A stretch of 64,000 bases of DNA from NCBI RefSeq assembly GCF_027942865.1, contig NC_134524.1, positions 2,826,536 through 2,890,535 on the forward strand. The letters run 5' to 3'. This DNA is from Odontesthes bonariensis. Taxonomy: Eukaryota; Chordata; Actinopteri; Atheriniformes; Atherinopsidae. The position numbers were made by a program, and so were the translations under genes. Shown here one piece after another: positions 32,712-44,090 of this stretch. The notes beneath the pieces were generated by a model, which worked only from the letters and a program-made list of their open reading frames with translations, was not told the origin of the DNA and ran no database searches. Numbering within the stretch: the stretch's first letter is position 1; every line of letters begins with the position of its first letter.

Positions 32712-33262
32712 GGAGCAGAACCAGGAGCAGAACCAGGAGCAGAACCAGGAGCAGAACCAGGAGCTGAACCAGGAGCTGAACCAGGAGCTGAACCAGGAGC
32801 TGAACCAGGAGCTGAAGCAGGAGCTGAAGCAGGAGCAGAACCAGGAGCAGAACCAGGAGCAGAACCAGGAGCTGAACCAGGAGCTGAACCAGGAGCTGAA
32901 CCCGGAGCTGAACCCGGAGCTGAACCCGGAGCTGAACCCGGAGCTGAAGCAGGAGCTGAAGCAGGAGCTGAAGCAGGAGCTGAAGCAGGAGCAGATCCAG
33001 GAGCTGAACCCGGAGCTGAACCCGGAGCTGAACCCGGAGCTGAACCCGGAGCTGAACCCGGAGCTGAACCCGGAGCTGAAGCAGGAGCTGAACCCGGAGC
33101 TGAACCCGGAGCTGAAGCAGGAGCTGAAGCAGGAGCAGATCCAGGAGCTGAACCCGGAGCTGAACCCGGAGCTGAACCCGGAGCTGAACCCGGAGCTGAA
33201 CCCGGAGCTGAACCCGGAGCAGAACCAAGAGCTGAACCAAGAGCTGAACCAAGAGCAGAACC
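32712..33262. repeat. 12-bp-unit minisatellite in the right outer arm
   Basis: About 46 units of GAGCTGAACCAG and variants. A GAGCTGAACCCG variant is common here but not evident in the left array, so this array changed after the two arms separated. All three frames on each strand are open over the array, which is an artefact of the unit length. Confidence 0.95.
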
Positions 33263-34346
33263 CCTCCACCAGGAACAGAGCCGGCTCATCCTCTGGGTCC
33301 ACCGGGCCACAGGTCAGTGTTGAGGAGGTTTTTATTTTATTTCTTATTTATTTGGTTAGGACTCTGCACATTAATCAACATATCAGCAAAGCATCCATGT
33401 AAATATGCCGGAGTTAGCACAGCTGCTAAATTTCATCCGTTGTCCTCAGGCAGGTATCATAAAAACATACAGACAATACACCATGACAAAAAACTAAAGA
33501 ACAAAGAAACAGAAAATCTTTAGAAAGATTCACATCAAAGTTAAAGGGACAGTTTGCTTCTTTTGACATGAAGCTGTGTAACATCCCATATCAACAACAT
33601 CATTTATGAACATCTTCTTACCCCCTGCTGCGTCCTGTGAGCAGAGTTCCAGCCTCGTTTTGGTGTTGATGAAGGTAGTCCGGCTAGTTGGCTGGGGTTT
33701 AAAAAATAAAGCGTTTTGCTTCTCAAAACAATATGCGTTCCAAAGAGTAATACATTTGCATCACAAAACCCTCCCTCCAGAAAAAGTCAGAGCTCACATC
33801 GCTTGGCCCTATTTTCTCTCCCTTCGTATCACTGCCTGCTGTGTAAACCGTGCAGACCGAAGTGCAGCCCGAGCACTCCCCTGCTTCCGAGCAGCAAACA
33901 CCGTAACAGCTGCGGCTATCGCTAGGTGGCTGTTAGCATTGATATGAAGGGAGGCAAAAGTAGTGAGGGATACTCCATCATACTTAGCTGCCTTCCCTCT
34001 AACTTTTCATGTGTCTGGACAAACACACCAGCTCCCAGAGCACACTGAGGAGCACTGTGAGCAGCATCAGATGTGCACGCTGTGGCCACACACCTGTATC
34101 ACACCTGTTCAACACCCTGGATCATAGCCAGTTACATGGCTTATTAAAAGAATCAAATCACAGCAGCAATTTCCATTAGTTTACTTTTAATAAAAGCGAT
34201 TTGGCCCACTTAAAATGAAAAAGACAAATATCTTGTTGTTCATGAGATGTGTAGTATGTTATCTGTTATATGTGAGAGTCATGCTTGCAGCCTTGTTTTG
34301 CAGAGTAGACCTTTCTCACTCGAAAAAGAAAAAATCTGACCCAGTT

Positions 34347-34466
34347 TCAGCGCTTGTTCTTCTGTTTGCACTCAGACAGCCATTCCATCCTAAAAGAACC
34401 GCATTTCTTTTTTACTTTGGCTCGGTGAGTGGATGTGTCGCTGGCGCTGCCCGTTCGTTTCGCCAT
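34347..34466 (-). pseudogene. Mirror copy of the possible hAT first exon
   Basis: Starts MAKRTGSASDTSTHR as at 8668-8787, inside the right outer arm. Same caveats as the left copy. Confidence 0.35.
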
Positions 34467-34735
34467 GATAAGGGGTTGCGTCTCACTGTTAGCTAGCTAA
34501 CCTGCACGGTGCGTGTGGGCAGGGCACATATGCAAGCACCATCAATGCTCTGATTGGCTGCATAGCGCAAGTAAGCCGTATCATTGGCTAAACACCTGTC
34601 GCTCACTGCGTTATATTGAAAAATGGTACAGAAAAACACAGTATTGGTCTAATTAATTAGATTAGATTAGGTCTAGTATATCTAGTATTTTATTTTATGC
34701 GCTGCATAGATGTTCTTGTGCGCTGAGACTGTGCG

Positions 34736-35023
34736 AGCAGCTCAGAGGGAACGTTGCTTAGCTGCACAATCAAAGACGACACGCACCATTCCAGGCTTGC
34801 GGGGATGAGTCGCTGGGTGATGTGGGAGGTACCAGATCTTGCTATCGCTGCGGTCAAGTGACGAAGCTGAGACCTCTTCTGCATAACCTTTGTCGATGGT
34901 CGACTTCATCGCCTCCACATACTTCTCTTTCAGGTCTGTGTTCTTTCGTAGTCTGCGCTCCAGTAATCGTAGTCTGTGTTGCTAAGTTGATGTTGTTTGG
35001 TAATGTCACGGTTTCCTTTTTGA
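34736..35023 (-). pseudogene. BEL/Pao-type pol fragment, downstream part
   Basis: Reading on -, after the RTE-like insertion: TLPNN, then in another frame LKEKYVEAMKSTIDKGYAEEV and KIWYLPHHPATHP, RVVFDCAAK. These are the N-terminal landmarks of the reverse transcriptase of BEL/Pao LTR retrotransposons (YLPHHPV and VVFDCAA). It stops at the outer-arm boundary with no LTR seen. Frame changes make it a relic. Confidence 0.7.
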
Positions 35024-35037
35024 AAGGTATGTCTAAG

Positions 35038-37138
35038 GATTGAGGAGGCCCTCAAAGTATTCCCCCCACCGACTCACGACGTCCCCTGTAGAAGTCAGCA
35101 GAGCCCCGCCCTCACCATACACGGTGTTGACGGTGCACCGCTTCCCCTCCCTGAGCCGCCGGATGGTGGACCAGAATCTCCTCGAGGCCGTCCGGAAGTC
35201 GTTCTCCATGGCCTCCCCGAACTCTTCCCAAGCCCGAGTTTTTGCCTCAGCAACCGCCGAGGCCGCGTTCCGCTTGGCCCGTCGGTACCCATCAGCTGCT
35301 TCCAGAGTCCCACTGGCCAAAAAGGCCCGATAGGACTCCTTCTTCAGCTTGACGGCCTCCCTCACCACTGGTGTCCACCAGCGGGTTCGGGGATTGCCGC
35401 CACGACAGGCACCGACCACCTTACGGCCACAGCTCCGGTCGGCCGCCTCAACAATGGAGGCACGGAACATGGCCCATTCGAGCTCAATGTCCCCCACCTC
35501 CCTCTGGACATGGTTGAAGCTCTGCCGGAGGTGGGAGTTGAAACTCCTTCGCCTTCCGATGAGGAAGCAGAGTTGGGGGGCTCGGACCTCCCATCTCTGG
35601 GGCTGAGGTCGCCGAGGTGGTCAAAAAATTCCCCGGCGGCAAGGCCCCGGGGGTGGATGAGGTCCGTCCTGAGTTCCTCAAGGCTCTGGATGTTGTGGGG
35701 CTGTCTTGGTTGACACGCCTCTGCAGCATCGCGTGGACATCGGGGGCAGTGCCTCTGGACTGGCAGATCGGGGTGGTGGTCCCGCTCTTTAAAAAGGGGG
35801 ACCGGAGGGTGTGTTCCAACTATAGGGGGATCACACTCCTCAGCCTCCCTGGTAAGGTCTATTCGGGGGTACTGGAGAGGAGGATCCGACGGATAGTCGA
35901 ATCTCGGATTCAGGAGGTGCAGTGTGGTTTTCGTCCTGGCCGTGGAACAGTGGACCAGCTCTATACCCTCCGCAGGGTCCTGGAGGGTGCATGGGAGTTC
36001 GCCCAACCGGTCTACATGTGTTTTGTGGACTTGGAGAAGGCGTTCGACCGTGTTCCTCGGGGACTCTTGTGGGGGGTGCTCCGGGAGTATGGAGTGCCGG
36101 ACTCTTTGATACAGGCTGTTCGGTCCCTGTATGACCGGTGTCAGAGTTTGGTCCGCATTGCCGGCAGTAAGTCGGACATGTTTCCTGTGAGGGTGGGACT
36201 CCGTCAGGGCTGCCCTTTGTCACCGATTCTGTTCATAATTTTTATGGACAGAATTTCTAGGCGCAGCTAGGGCGTTGAGGGGGTCCGGTTTGGCGACCTC
36301 AGAATCGGGTCTCTGCTCTTTGCAGACGATGTGGTTCTGTTGGCGTCCTCAGGCCGTGACCTGCAGCTCTCACTGGAGCGGTTCGCAGCCGAATGTGAAG
36401 TGGCTGGGATGACCATCAGCACCTCCAAATCTGAGACCATGGTCTTCGGCCGGAAAAGGGTGGAATGCCCTCTCCGGGTCGGGAATGAGATCCTTCCCCA
36501 AGTGGAGGAGTTCAAGTATCTCGGGGTCTTGTTCACGAGTGAGGGACGAATGGAGCAGGAGATTGACAGACGGATCGGTGCGGCGTCTGCAGTGATGCGG
36601 GCTCTGCACCGGCCCGTCGTGGTGAAGAAGGAGCTGAGCCAGAAGGCGAAGCTCTCGATTTACCGGTCAATCTATGTTCCTACCCTCACCTATGGTCACG
36701 AGCTGTGGGTAGTGACCGAAAGAACGAGATCGCGAATACAAGCGGCCGAAATGAGTTTCCTCCGCAGGGTGTCTGGGCTCTCCCTTAGAGATAGGGTGAG
36801 AAGCTCGGTCATCCGGGAGAGGCTCGGAGTAGAACCGCTGCTCCTCCGCATCGAGAGGAGTCAGATGAGGGGGCTCGGGCATCTAGTGAGAATGCCTCCT
36901 GGACGCCTCCCCGGTGAGGTGTTCCGGGCCCGTCCCACTGGGAGGAGGCCCCGGGGAAGACCCAGGACACGTTGGAGAGACTATGTCTCTCGGCTGGCCT
37001 GGGAACGCCTCGGGGTCCCCCCAGAAGAGCTGGAGGAAGTGGCCGGGGACAGGGACGTCTGGGTCTCTTTGCTCAAGCTGCTGCCCCCGCGACCCGATCC
37101 ACGGACCAGCGGAAGATGATGGATGGATGGATGGATGG
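35038..37138. mobile_element. RTE-like LINE with inverted 5' segment (twin-priming structure)
   Basis: Perfect 14-bp duplication AAGGTATGTCTAAG at 35024-35037 and 37139-37152. The right part (about 35550-37138) is in + orientation and ends in the ATGGATGG tail. The left part (35038 to about 35550) is the adjoining upstream piece of the same element, but inverted (on -, [16 protein letters not shown] to FEGLLNP). In the reference copy the two pieces are neighbours (about 21740-22225 and 22233-23828). Inverted upstream piece, normal 3' end and one TSD are the signature of twin priming. Confidence 0.85.
35617..37119 (+). pseudogene. RTE-like reverse transcriptase, one nonsense codon
   Basis: Open from the RT start ([15 protein letters not shown]) through [22 protein letters not shown] and, after TAG at 36268-36270, in the same reading frame, SLLFADDVVLLAS and [10 protein letters not shown] to a stop at 37117-37119. 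The TAG replaces CAG of the reference copy (a C-to-T change). Except for the stop the frame is intact. The endonuclease is missing from this direct part; the piece just upstream of the direct part is inverted on the left. Confidence 0.85.
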
Positions 37139-37152
37139 AAGGTATGTCTAAG

Positions 37153-37350
37153 CTATAGTGTGAGCCTTCTTTGGAGAATGAATTTTCCCACAGTTTAATG
37201 ACTTTGTGGTCATTGATTGATAGATTGTTCTTGTGTGTGGGGTCATCAAGTTTCCAAAACCTTTCCACCTTAGTTTGCAGGCTATGATCAGACTTGAGGA
37301 AGTAGGCCCTGGCCTTCCTTCTCTCCTTGTAATCAATTGGTCCATTTCAA
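37153..37350 (-). pseudogene. BEL/Pao-type pol fragment, upstream part
   Basis: On -, KVERFWKLDDPTHKNN, HKVIKLWENS and GSHYSLDIPF. The VERFWKLD and HYxLxIPF words precede the RT in BEL/Pao elements. It is the same copy as 34736-35023, separated by the RTE-like LINE at 35038-37138; joining across the duplicated target AAGGTATGTCTAAG restores IPFKKETVTLPNN. Confidence 0.7.
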
Positions 37351-37352
37351 TT

Positions 37353-40300
37353 CAATTCAAATTCAAAAATACATTATTTATCCCAGAGGGAAATTAAATG
37401 TTGATGTAGCTCAATTAAATCAGGGAGTTATTTTAGATGCTGATGGCTGTGGGCAGGAAAGATTTCCTGTAGCGGTCCGTTTAGCATCCAAACTGAAGAA
37501 GCCTTTGACTGAAGAGACTCTGTTTTCCGATAACAGTCTCATGGAGAGGATGTTCAGGGTTGTCCATAATTCTCTTGATTTTATGCAAAATCCTTCTTTG
37601 CATTATTGTCTCCAGAGGTTCCACAGTCGTCCCCAGAACAGAACCAGCCTTCCTTATCAGGTTGTTGAGTCTTTTTAGGTCCCTGGTTCTGATGCTGCTG
37701 CCCCAACAGATGACGCCAGAGGAAATGACGCTCTCAACAACAGACTTGTAGAAGATCTGCAACATCTTGTTGCAAACCTTGAAGGACCTTAGCTTCCTCA
37801 AGAAGTAGAGTCTGCTCTGTCCTTTCTTGTATATGGCTTCACTGTTGTGTCTCCAGTCCAGTCTGTTGTCCAGATGAACACCAAGGTATTTATATTCCTC
37901 AACCACCTCCACTTCTTCTCCCATGATGGAAACAGGGTTTGATCTGACCCTGTTTCTCCTGAAATCTACAATCATCTCCTTTGTTTTGTTAACATTCAAG
38001 ATGAGATGATTGTTCCCACACCATGCCACAACGCGGTCCACCAGCTCTCTGTCCTCAGCTTCTTGTCCATCTCTGATACACCCGACAACTGCAGAGTCAT
38101 CTGAATATTTCTGTAGATGACAGGAGTCTGACTTGTACTGGAAGTCTGAAGTGTACAGAGTGAAAAGGAATGGTGAGAGTACAGTCCCCTGTGGTGCTCC
38201 TGTGCTGCTGATCACCTGGTTAGACACACAATTCTTCAGTCTGACAAACTGTGGTCTGTTTGTCAGGTAGTCATTAATCCAGGTGATTGTTGAGGCCTCC
38301 ACCTGAGTCTTCTGGAGTTTCAGACGAAGCAGATCAGGCTGGATTGTGTTAAATGCACTGGAGAAATCAAAGAACATGATCCTCACAGTGCTGCCTGCTT
38401 TGTCCAGATGACAGTGGGTTTGTTGAAGCAGGTGTATGATAGCGTCTTCAACCCCAACTCCATGGCGATAAGCAAACTGCAGGGGGTCCTGATATGTGCT
38501 GGTTTGCTTACACAGGTGGGTCAACAGGAGTCTCTCCAGGACCTTCATGATGTGGGATGTCAGGGCAACAGGTCTGTAGTCATTGATGTCTGAAGGGTGA
38601 GTTTTCTTTGGTACCGGAACCAGACAGGATGTCTTCCACAACAGTGGTACCTTCTCTGGGGTCAAGCTAAGGTTGAAAAGGTGTTGCAGAATCCCACAGA
38701 GCTGCTCTGCACAGGCCTTCAGGACTCGGGGGCTGACACCATCTGGACCTGCAGCCTTGTTCCGGTTCAGTCTCTCCAACTGCCTCTTCACCTGACTTCT
38801 AGAAACAGAAAAGTGGGAGGGGGAGGCAAAGGGGACAGCAGCATCTCCTGATTGGGTTGATGACAAACTAGTGGAAGCAGAAGAATCCATGACTGAGGTG
38901 GAGGTGGAGATGTTACAGGAAAGCTGTGGGTCAGAGGAGAGTGGGATGTCTCTTTGGCTGGGAACAGGAGGGGAGGATGGTAAGCTTGTTCCTGAACTGA
39001 ACCTGTTGAAGAATGTGTTCAGCTCATTTGCTCTGTCCAGACTTCCATCCATCCGATCCTCCCTCTGCTTGAGGCCTGTGATCTTCTTCCTTCCTGACCA
39101 CACATCTCTGATATTGTTCCTCTGCAGTTTACTCTCAAGCTTCTTTCTATACACCTCCTTGCTCTCCCTGATCTTGACTTTGTGCTGCTTCTGTATACTC
39201 CTCAGTAACTCCCTGTCTCGCTCCCTAAAGGCTCTTTTTTTCCTGTTCAATAGTTCTTTTAGCTCACTGGTGATCCAGGGTTTGTTATTAGGGAAGCATC
39301 TCACTGTTCTGGTGGGGATGGTGTTGTCCACACAGAAGTTTATATAGTCAGTCACACACTCAGTCATGGCATTAATGTCCTCTCCATGTGGCTTACAAAG
39401 AGAAATCCAATCGGTTGCATCAAAACAACCCTGTAAGGCTTCTTCAGCTTCCTGTGACCACTTTCTAACAGTCCTTTTTGTGACAGGTAGTCTCTGGACA
39501 AGGGGTTTATATGCAAGGTTGTGATCTGATTTTCCCAGGGGAGGTCTTGATTTGGAAATGTATGAATCCTTGACATTTGTGTAAAACAAATCCAATGTCT
39601 TGTTTTCTCTGGTAGAGCAGCTGACAAACTGTTGAAAAGTTGGCAGTGTAGCAGAGAGTGAGGCATGATTAAAATCACCAGATATTGCCACAAAAGAATT
39701 GGGGTGTCGTGTCTGTATCTTAGCAACAACGGAACTGATGACATCACATGCAGTGTCGGCAACAGCTGAGGGTGTAATGCAAACAGCCACCAAAAAAACA
39801 CTGGTGAACTCTCTTGGCAAATAATATGGATGAAAACTTACTGCCAATAGTTCAATGTCAGGACTGCAGAGACGACTCTTCACAGTAACATGTCCTGGGT
39901 TACACCATCTGTTGTTGACGAGCACTGCCAATCCACCCCCTTTCCTTTTCCTGCTACTCTTTAAATCTCGATCTGCTCGTACAGTCAGGAAGCCCGGCAG
40001 AGAGACGCTGGAGTCAGGTATATGATCCTGTAGCCATGTCTCAGTAAAACACATAATGCTACATTCCCGATATTCTTGCTGAGTCCTTGTCAAGGCTTAA
40101 AGTTCATCCAACTTGTTAGCTAACGATCTTACATTTCCCATGATGACGGATGGCAGAGATGGTTTGAACTTCTTCTTTCTTTCTCTCCTCTTTGCTCCTG
40201 CTCTGCATCCACGACGCCTCCTTTTCAATTCCAGTGGGATTTCTGGCTTCAGTTGTCGAATTATTTCTGCTTTTCCAATGTTATTCAGCTGCTCCCTGTT

Positions 40301-40520
40301 GTAAAACACCTTGTTGCTATGGTTATGCATCATGACAAAAGAGTAAAATATACAAAAGTATTGGGAAAAATTAATCCAGCTGCACAGCATCCAAGGCAGG
40401 AAGGAACAGTTGTCCAAAAAAATGCAATTTCTTCCAAGAAATAGCAGGAATGAAATTTTGAAAAAAAGAAAAATATCAATGTGAGGTACAGAGCTACTCC
40501 AACGTGCTGCCACCCTCAGA
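37353..40520 (-). mobile_element. Near full-length Rex1-like LINE
   Basis: On -, the 5' region encodes a basic segment (ELKRRRRGCRAGAKRRERKKK), followed by the endonuclease and RT, ending in the AATTTCCCTCTGGGATAAATAATG-type terminus and an ATTCAATTCAA tail at 37353-37400. It lies between the BEL/Pao relic and an L1 relic. The target duplication is unclear because the tail is repetitive. Confidence 0.75.
37481..40455 (-). pseudogene. Rex1-like endonuclease/reverse transcriptase, one nonsense codon
   Basis: A frame of 870 codons from 40093 continues in frame upstream across one TAA (40097-40099) into MGNVRSLANKLDEL, the usual start of the endonuclease. Endonuclease words: MCFTETWLQDHIPD, AISGDFNHASL, LGKSDHNLA. 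RT words: NKAAGPDGVSPRVLK, FFDFSSAFNTIQP, TGAPQGTVLSPFLFTLYT, KYSDDSAVVGC. A Ser/Thr-rich stretch (SSSTSLSSTQSGD region) precedes the RT. The C-terminus RRILHKIKRIMDNPEHPL matches the smaller copy at 26868. Only the single TAA separates it from an open frame. Confidence 0.85.
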
Positions 40521-40529
40521 TAGATTCAG

Positions 40530-43220
40530 ATCATTCTAGAACAATTTTTTTGGATCAGACCCCGGGAATGTCGTCCTCAATGGTTTGGGAGTCATTGAAG
40601 GCATATTTAAGGGGACAGGTCATATCTTATTGCGCAATGCGAAGGAAAGCTAACACTGTACGCCTTAAGCAGTTGACAGATGATATTTTGAAGTTTGATA
40701 TAATGTACAGCTATTCACCCTCAGATGACATACTCAAACAATGCCTGATACTTAAAATGGAGTTTGACCTCCTCTCGACGCGCCAAGAAGAACATTTTAT
40801 TTTAAAATCTAGACACAGCTCTTATGAACATGGGGAGGAGGCTGGAAAAATTTTAGCACATCAGTTGCGTCAGAGAACCGCCAATCATTACATATCTGAA
40901 ATTAGTGATGAACAAGGTTTGAAGCATACCGACCACTTGGAAATTAATTCATGCTTTCATCGCTACTTTTCCTCCCTCGACACTTCAGAGCCACCAAATG
41001 ACAGATCTGCTTTGGATATGTTTTCCACAATATTGACATCCCCAGAGTAGGTCCGGAGCTGTCTGCTGAGCTGGAGGATGATATCTATCGAGGAGGTCGT
41101 AGAGGTGATTAGGAGTATGCAAAAATGCAAATCTCCAGGGCCTGATGGGTACCCGTCTGAATTCTTTAAAACATTCTCAGAAGCACTTGCCCCTCTTTTG
41201 CTCTCTGTTTTCAAGGAATCACTCTCTTCAATTTCTCTCCCCCCAACTATGTGCGAGGCGACCATTTCACTTATCTTAAAGAAACACAAAAATCCGTTCA
41301 GTGTGGCTAATATCTCCCAATGTCTCTCCTGAACACAGATGTAAAGCTTCTTGCAAAGGATGTCCAATGTCTCCACTCCTCTTCGCAGTTGCTATTGAGC
41401 CGTTAACACTAGCTATTCGAAAGGATATTCATATTAAATGAAACGACAGAGGAGGTCAAGAGTGTAAACCAAAGCTTTACGCTGATGATTTGCTATTGTA
41501 CCTGTCGGATCCCCTGTCAAACCTCCCTAGAATATTGGACCTATTAAAGAGATATCCGGTGATAAAACTAATCTTCAAAAAAGTGAGTTAATGCCAATCA
41601 ATCAGAACCTCAAACGTTGGGATTTTCTGCCTCTTTCCCTGAGTGGAAGGATCAATACCATCAAGACGAATGTATTACCAAGACTCCTTTATCAGTTTCA
41701 AAGTCTTACTATATTTCTGACCAAATTCTTCTTTAACTCCATAGATCTTAGATCCATAGACTTATATCAGCCTTTATGTGGAATAATAAAAACCCCGTAT
41801 ACGTAAATGCATACTGCAGAGGCCTCGTGTCCTGGGTGGTATGGTACTTAAAGTGTTCAGTGTTTCCCACAGAATTTTTGGAAACTATGGGAGGGGGGGT
41901 AAATTCACGCGACTGCAGATTTTATTTTATTTGATTGATTTGCACACATTCATTCAAATATAACAAAAAAATACACAATAAAACACAACAAATTAAAAAA
42001 AAGGAATGTGTGCTGGAGATGTCAGAAACCCTTGTGGGCTTATAAGGAAACCTCATCTTGTCATTAAAACCCAATGATAACAATTGTAATAGAAAATATT
42101 TACAGGTTAAAACTAAACTTCATGAAAAATATGAATGGATCATATACAGTGAGGACTTGTGCCTTTTTGAGAAACTTGAAAAGGTTTTCCTTGATAACAA
42201 AGGGTGTGGGAAGTACACAACGAGTTCAGGAACACATCAGAAGTGGTTTGGTGTTGATATCTTTAAAAACAAGAGAGCTATTACAAAATAAAAATCTAAA
42301 ATGGAATTAACTATGCACACTGAGTAAATGTTCTACCTAAAATGATTTTTCTGGAAACTAAAAGACTGTGAAAGCTTTATAGTGAGTTCACAAACCCATC
42401 CGAAGTGGTTTGGTGTTCATTGGTTGAATATCCAGTGAGAACAAAAAAAGGCGTTGCACTTTTGCGACGGTCCCTAAGCGCTCCGGCTGCCGTAGTTCAC
42501 TTAGAAGTATATTCGGTGCGGTTACTCTGATCTTTCAGGCTTACTTTGGTGAGTTGATAAAGCCTGTGGTATGTTAGTCTTAGTTTTCTGTAAATATTAA
42601 TACCATCCTGAGGCTAATTGGTGCGGTTTTCGTGACGCTATTACAATTAGAAAGCCGGAAAATAGGCGAATGTCGAATATAAAACCAACTTCACCCCGCT
42701 CTGCCTAGTCGGAATGGTTGAACCACACATGCGGGACGGATGAAACACCTTATTTTAAACAGAAACTATTGAGCTTACTATTTTTTTAAGCAACATACCG
42801 GACAACATACTAGTGTACTCGTCATTGCTCAAATTTCACATTATTTCTCATAATATAAATAGGTCAAAAAAATATGTTTGTCAACGAAATCACGATGATT
42901 ACAGCTGATCTTTATGCACACGCACTCACTGATCTATAACGTGTGTCAATCGCCCCGACAGCGACTAATAACACAAACCTTTTTTGCCACTAAACTTCAA
43001 AACTCTGACATTGCACACTTTAGGACATGTTTAATTACTAATTCACCTGTTGTATAGTCATATCGGTTGGTTTTCGAGGAAATTGCTGTGTTTCAAACGA
43101 TTGGGATTCGGAAACTATGGCTGCCAAAAGGAAACTATGGCGGGCCGCCATAGTTTCCTCAATGTATGGGAAACACTGAGTGTTGAACCACATCAAGTTT
43201 CTCCTCATCCACCATGACTG
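40530..43220 (+). pseudogene. Decayed L1-type ORF2, split by a MITE
   Basis: Frames on + read GMSSSMVWESLKAYLRGQVIS, SPSDDILKQCLILKMEFD, then CKSPGPDGYPSEFFK (RT), LYADDLLLYLSD (motif C), LSGRINTIKTNVLPRLLYQFQ and, across the MITE, MVLKV to LNHIKF. Several frame changes and stops show age. The word order (linker, SPGPDG, YADD, GRINTIKM-like) is that of fish L1/Tx1-type ORF2. Confidence 0.8.
41858..43178. mobile_element. MITE or nonautonomous hAT-like element with 6-bp TSD
   Basis: Ends CAGTGTTTCCCA and TGGGAAACACTG are a perfect 12-bp inverted pair. AGTGTT flanks it at 41852-41857 and 43179-43184. Removing the element and one AGTGTT restores the L1 reading MVLKVLNHIKF, so a 6-bp duplication is real. 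The interior has no transposase. The right end also carries a short inverted GGAAACTATGGCGG/CCGCCATAGTTTCC hairpin. Confidence 0.85.
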
Positions 43221-43504
43221 ATGGTTGCTGTCCTTCTGTTGGCTGCCGGGAGTAAAACATACAGACTGTTTATTTTTTTTTATTCAAATCTAAACAACAG
43301 TTTTGGAGCCAATGGGACACTGGCACCGTGGCTCCTGAGAGAATTGCAGCAGCTTCTTGAATTGAATTGGCATGACAGTATAATACAGGATTTTATGGAT
43401 TTATTAAGACTTTATCTCTATTTTTCATTCATTGTATCATTTCATTGTTCAACCAGGACAGATTATTTCTATGTTTTTTGGATTTACCTTTTTTTTGTGA
43501 ATCG
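43221..43504 (+). other. Possible L1 3' remnant or unknown
   Basis: An open frame of 100 codons starts at 43221 and extends to 43523, but its composition (FFYSNLNN, YFYVFWIYLFFVNRV) is A/T-driven and I do not recognise it. Nothing else is seen up to the endonuclease fragment at 43505. Confidence 0.3.
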
Positions 43505-44090
43505 TGTGAAGATAAAATTGTGATCTGACAGGCCTGATAATAGATTAAAAGTCTTAGAGATTCTTTCAGGATTATTAGTAAATATTAGATCAATTGTTGT
43601 ATTTGACGTATTAGTTATTCTTGTCGCTCCTTTTATAATTTGTCTCAAATTGTACTCATCCATCAGCTGTTTAATATTTTTCCTGACTTGATGTCCCAGT
43701 TGATATTAAAATCAGCGAGTAGGATGATTTCCTTATTCGAGTTGCAGTGATTTAAGATTGTCTGAAGATGATCATAAAACACATCCTTTGCTGAGGTGGA
43801 TCCACACAAATCGCAGTAAAAGGCAGAGCAGAGTGATGCATTTAGACCAATACACTCAGCGTTAACGTCTTTACGCCACCTTATTAGTTCATGTTGAAAC
43901 TTCTCTCTGACAGATTAATACTCCCCCACCTCGCCCTGCTTCTCTAGCCTTTCTAAATACATTATATCCTGGAATGCTGGTAGCTGCTGTAGATGATGAT
44001 GAATGTGTCAACCAACTTTCACATATTCCAAGTATATCAATATTAGAGTCACTTAATGAATGTTCAATTGCTCAGTTTGTGTTTTTCCCG
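43505..44090 (-). pseudogene. LINE endonuclease fragment, inverted copy of 1-465
   Basis: On -, the sequence around 43520-43870 repeats the 1-345 segment (SGLSDHNFI, LADFNINW), extended upstream to about 44090. It has breaks, and is a relic of the same LINE family. Confidence 0.75.

Larger units (their letters stand above)
32440..34735 (-). repeat. Outer inverted-repeat arm, right copy
   Basis: Reverse complement of 8371-10583, about 80 bp longer overall: its minisatellite is about 190 bp longer, and this is partly offset by losses elsewhere. It ends at the BEL/Pao fragment on the right. Confidence 0.85.
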
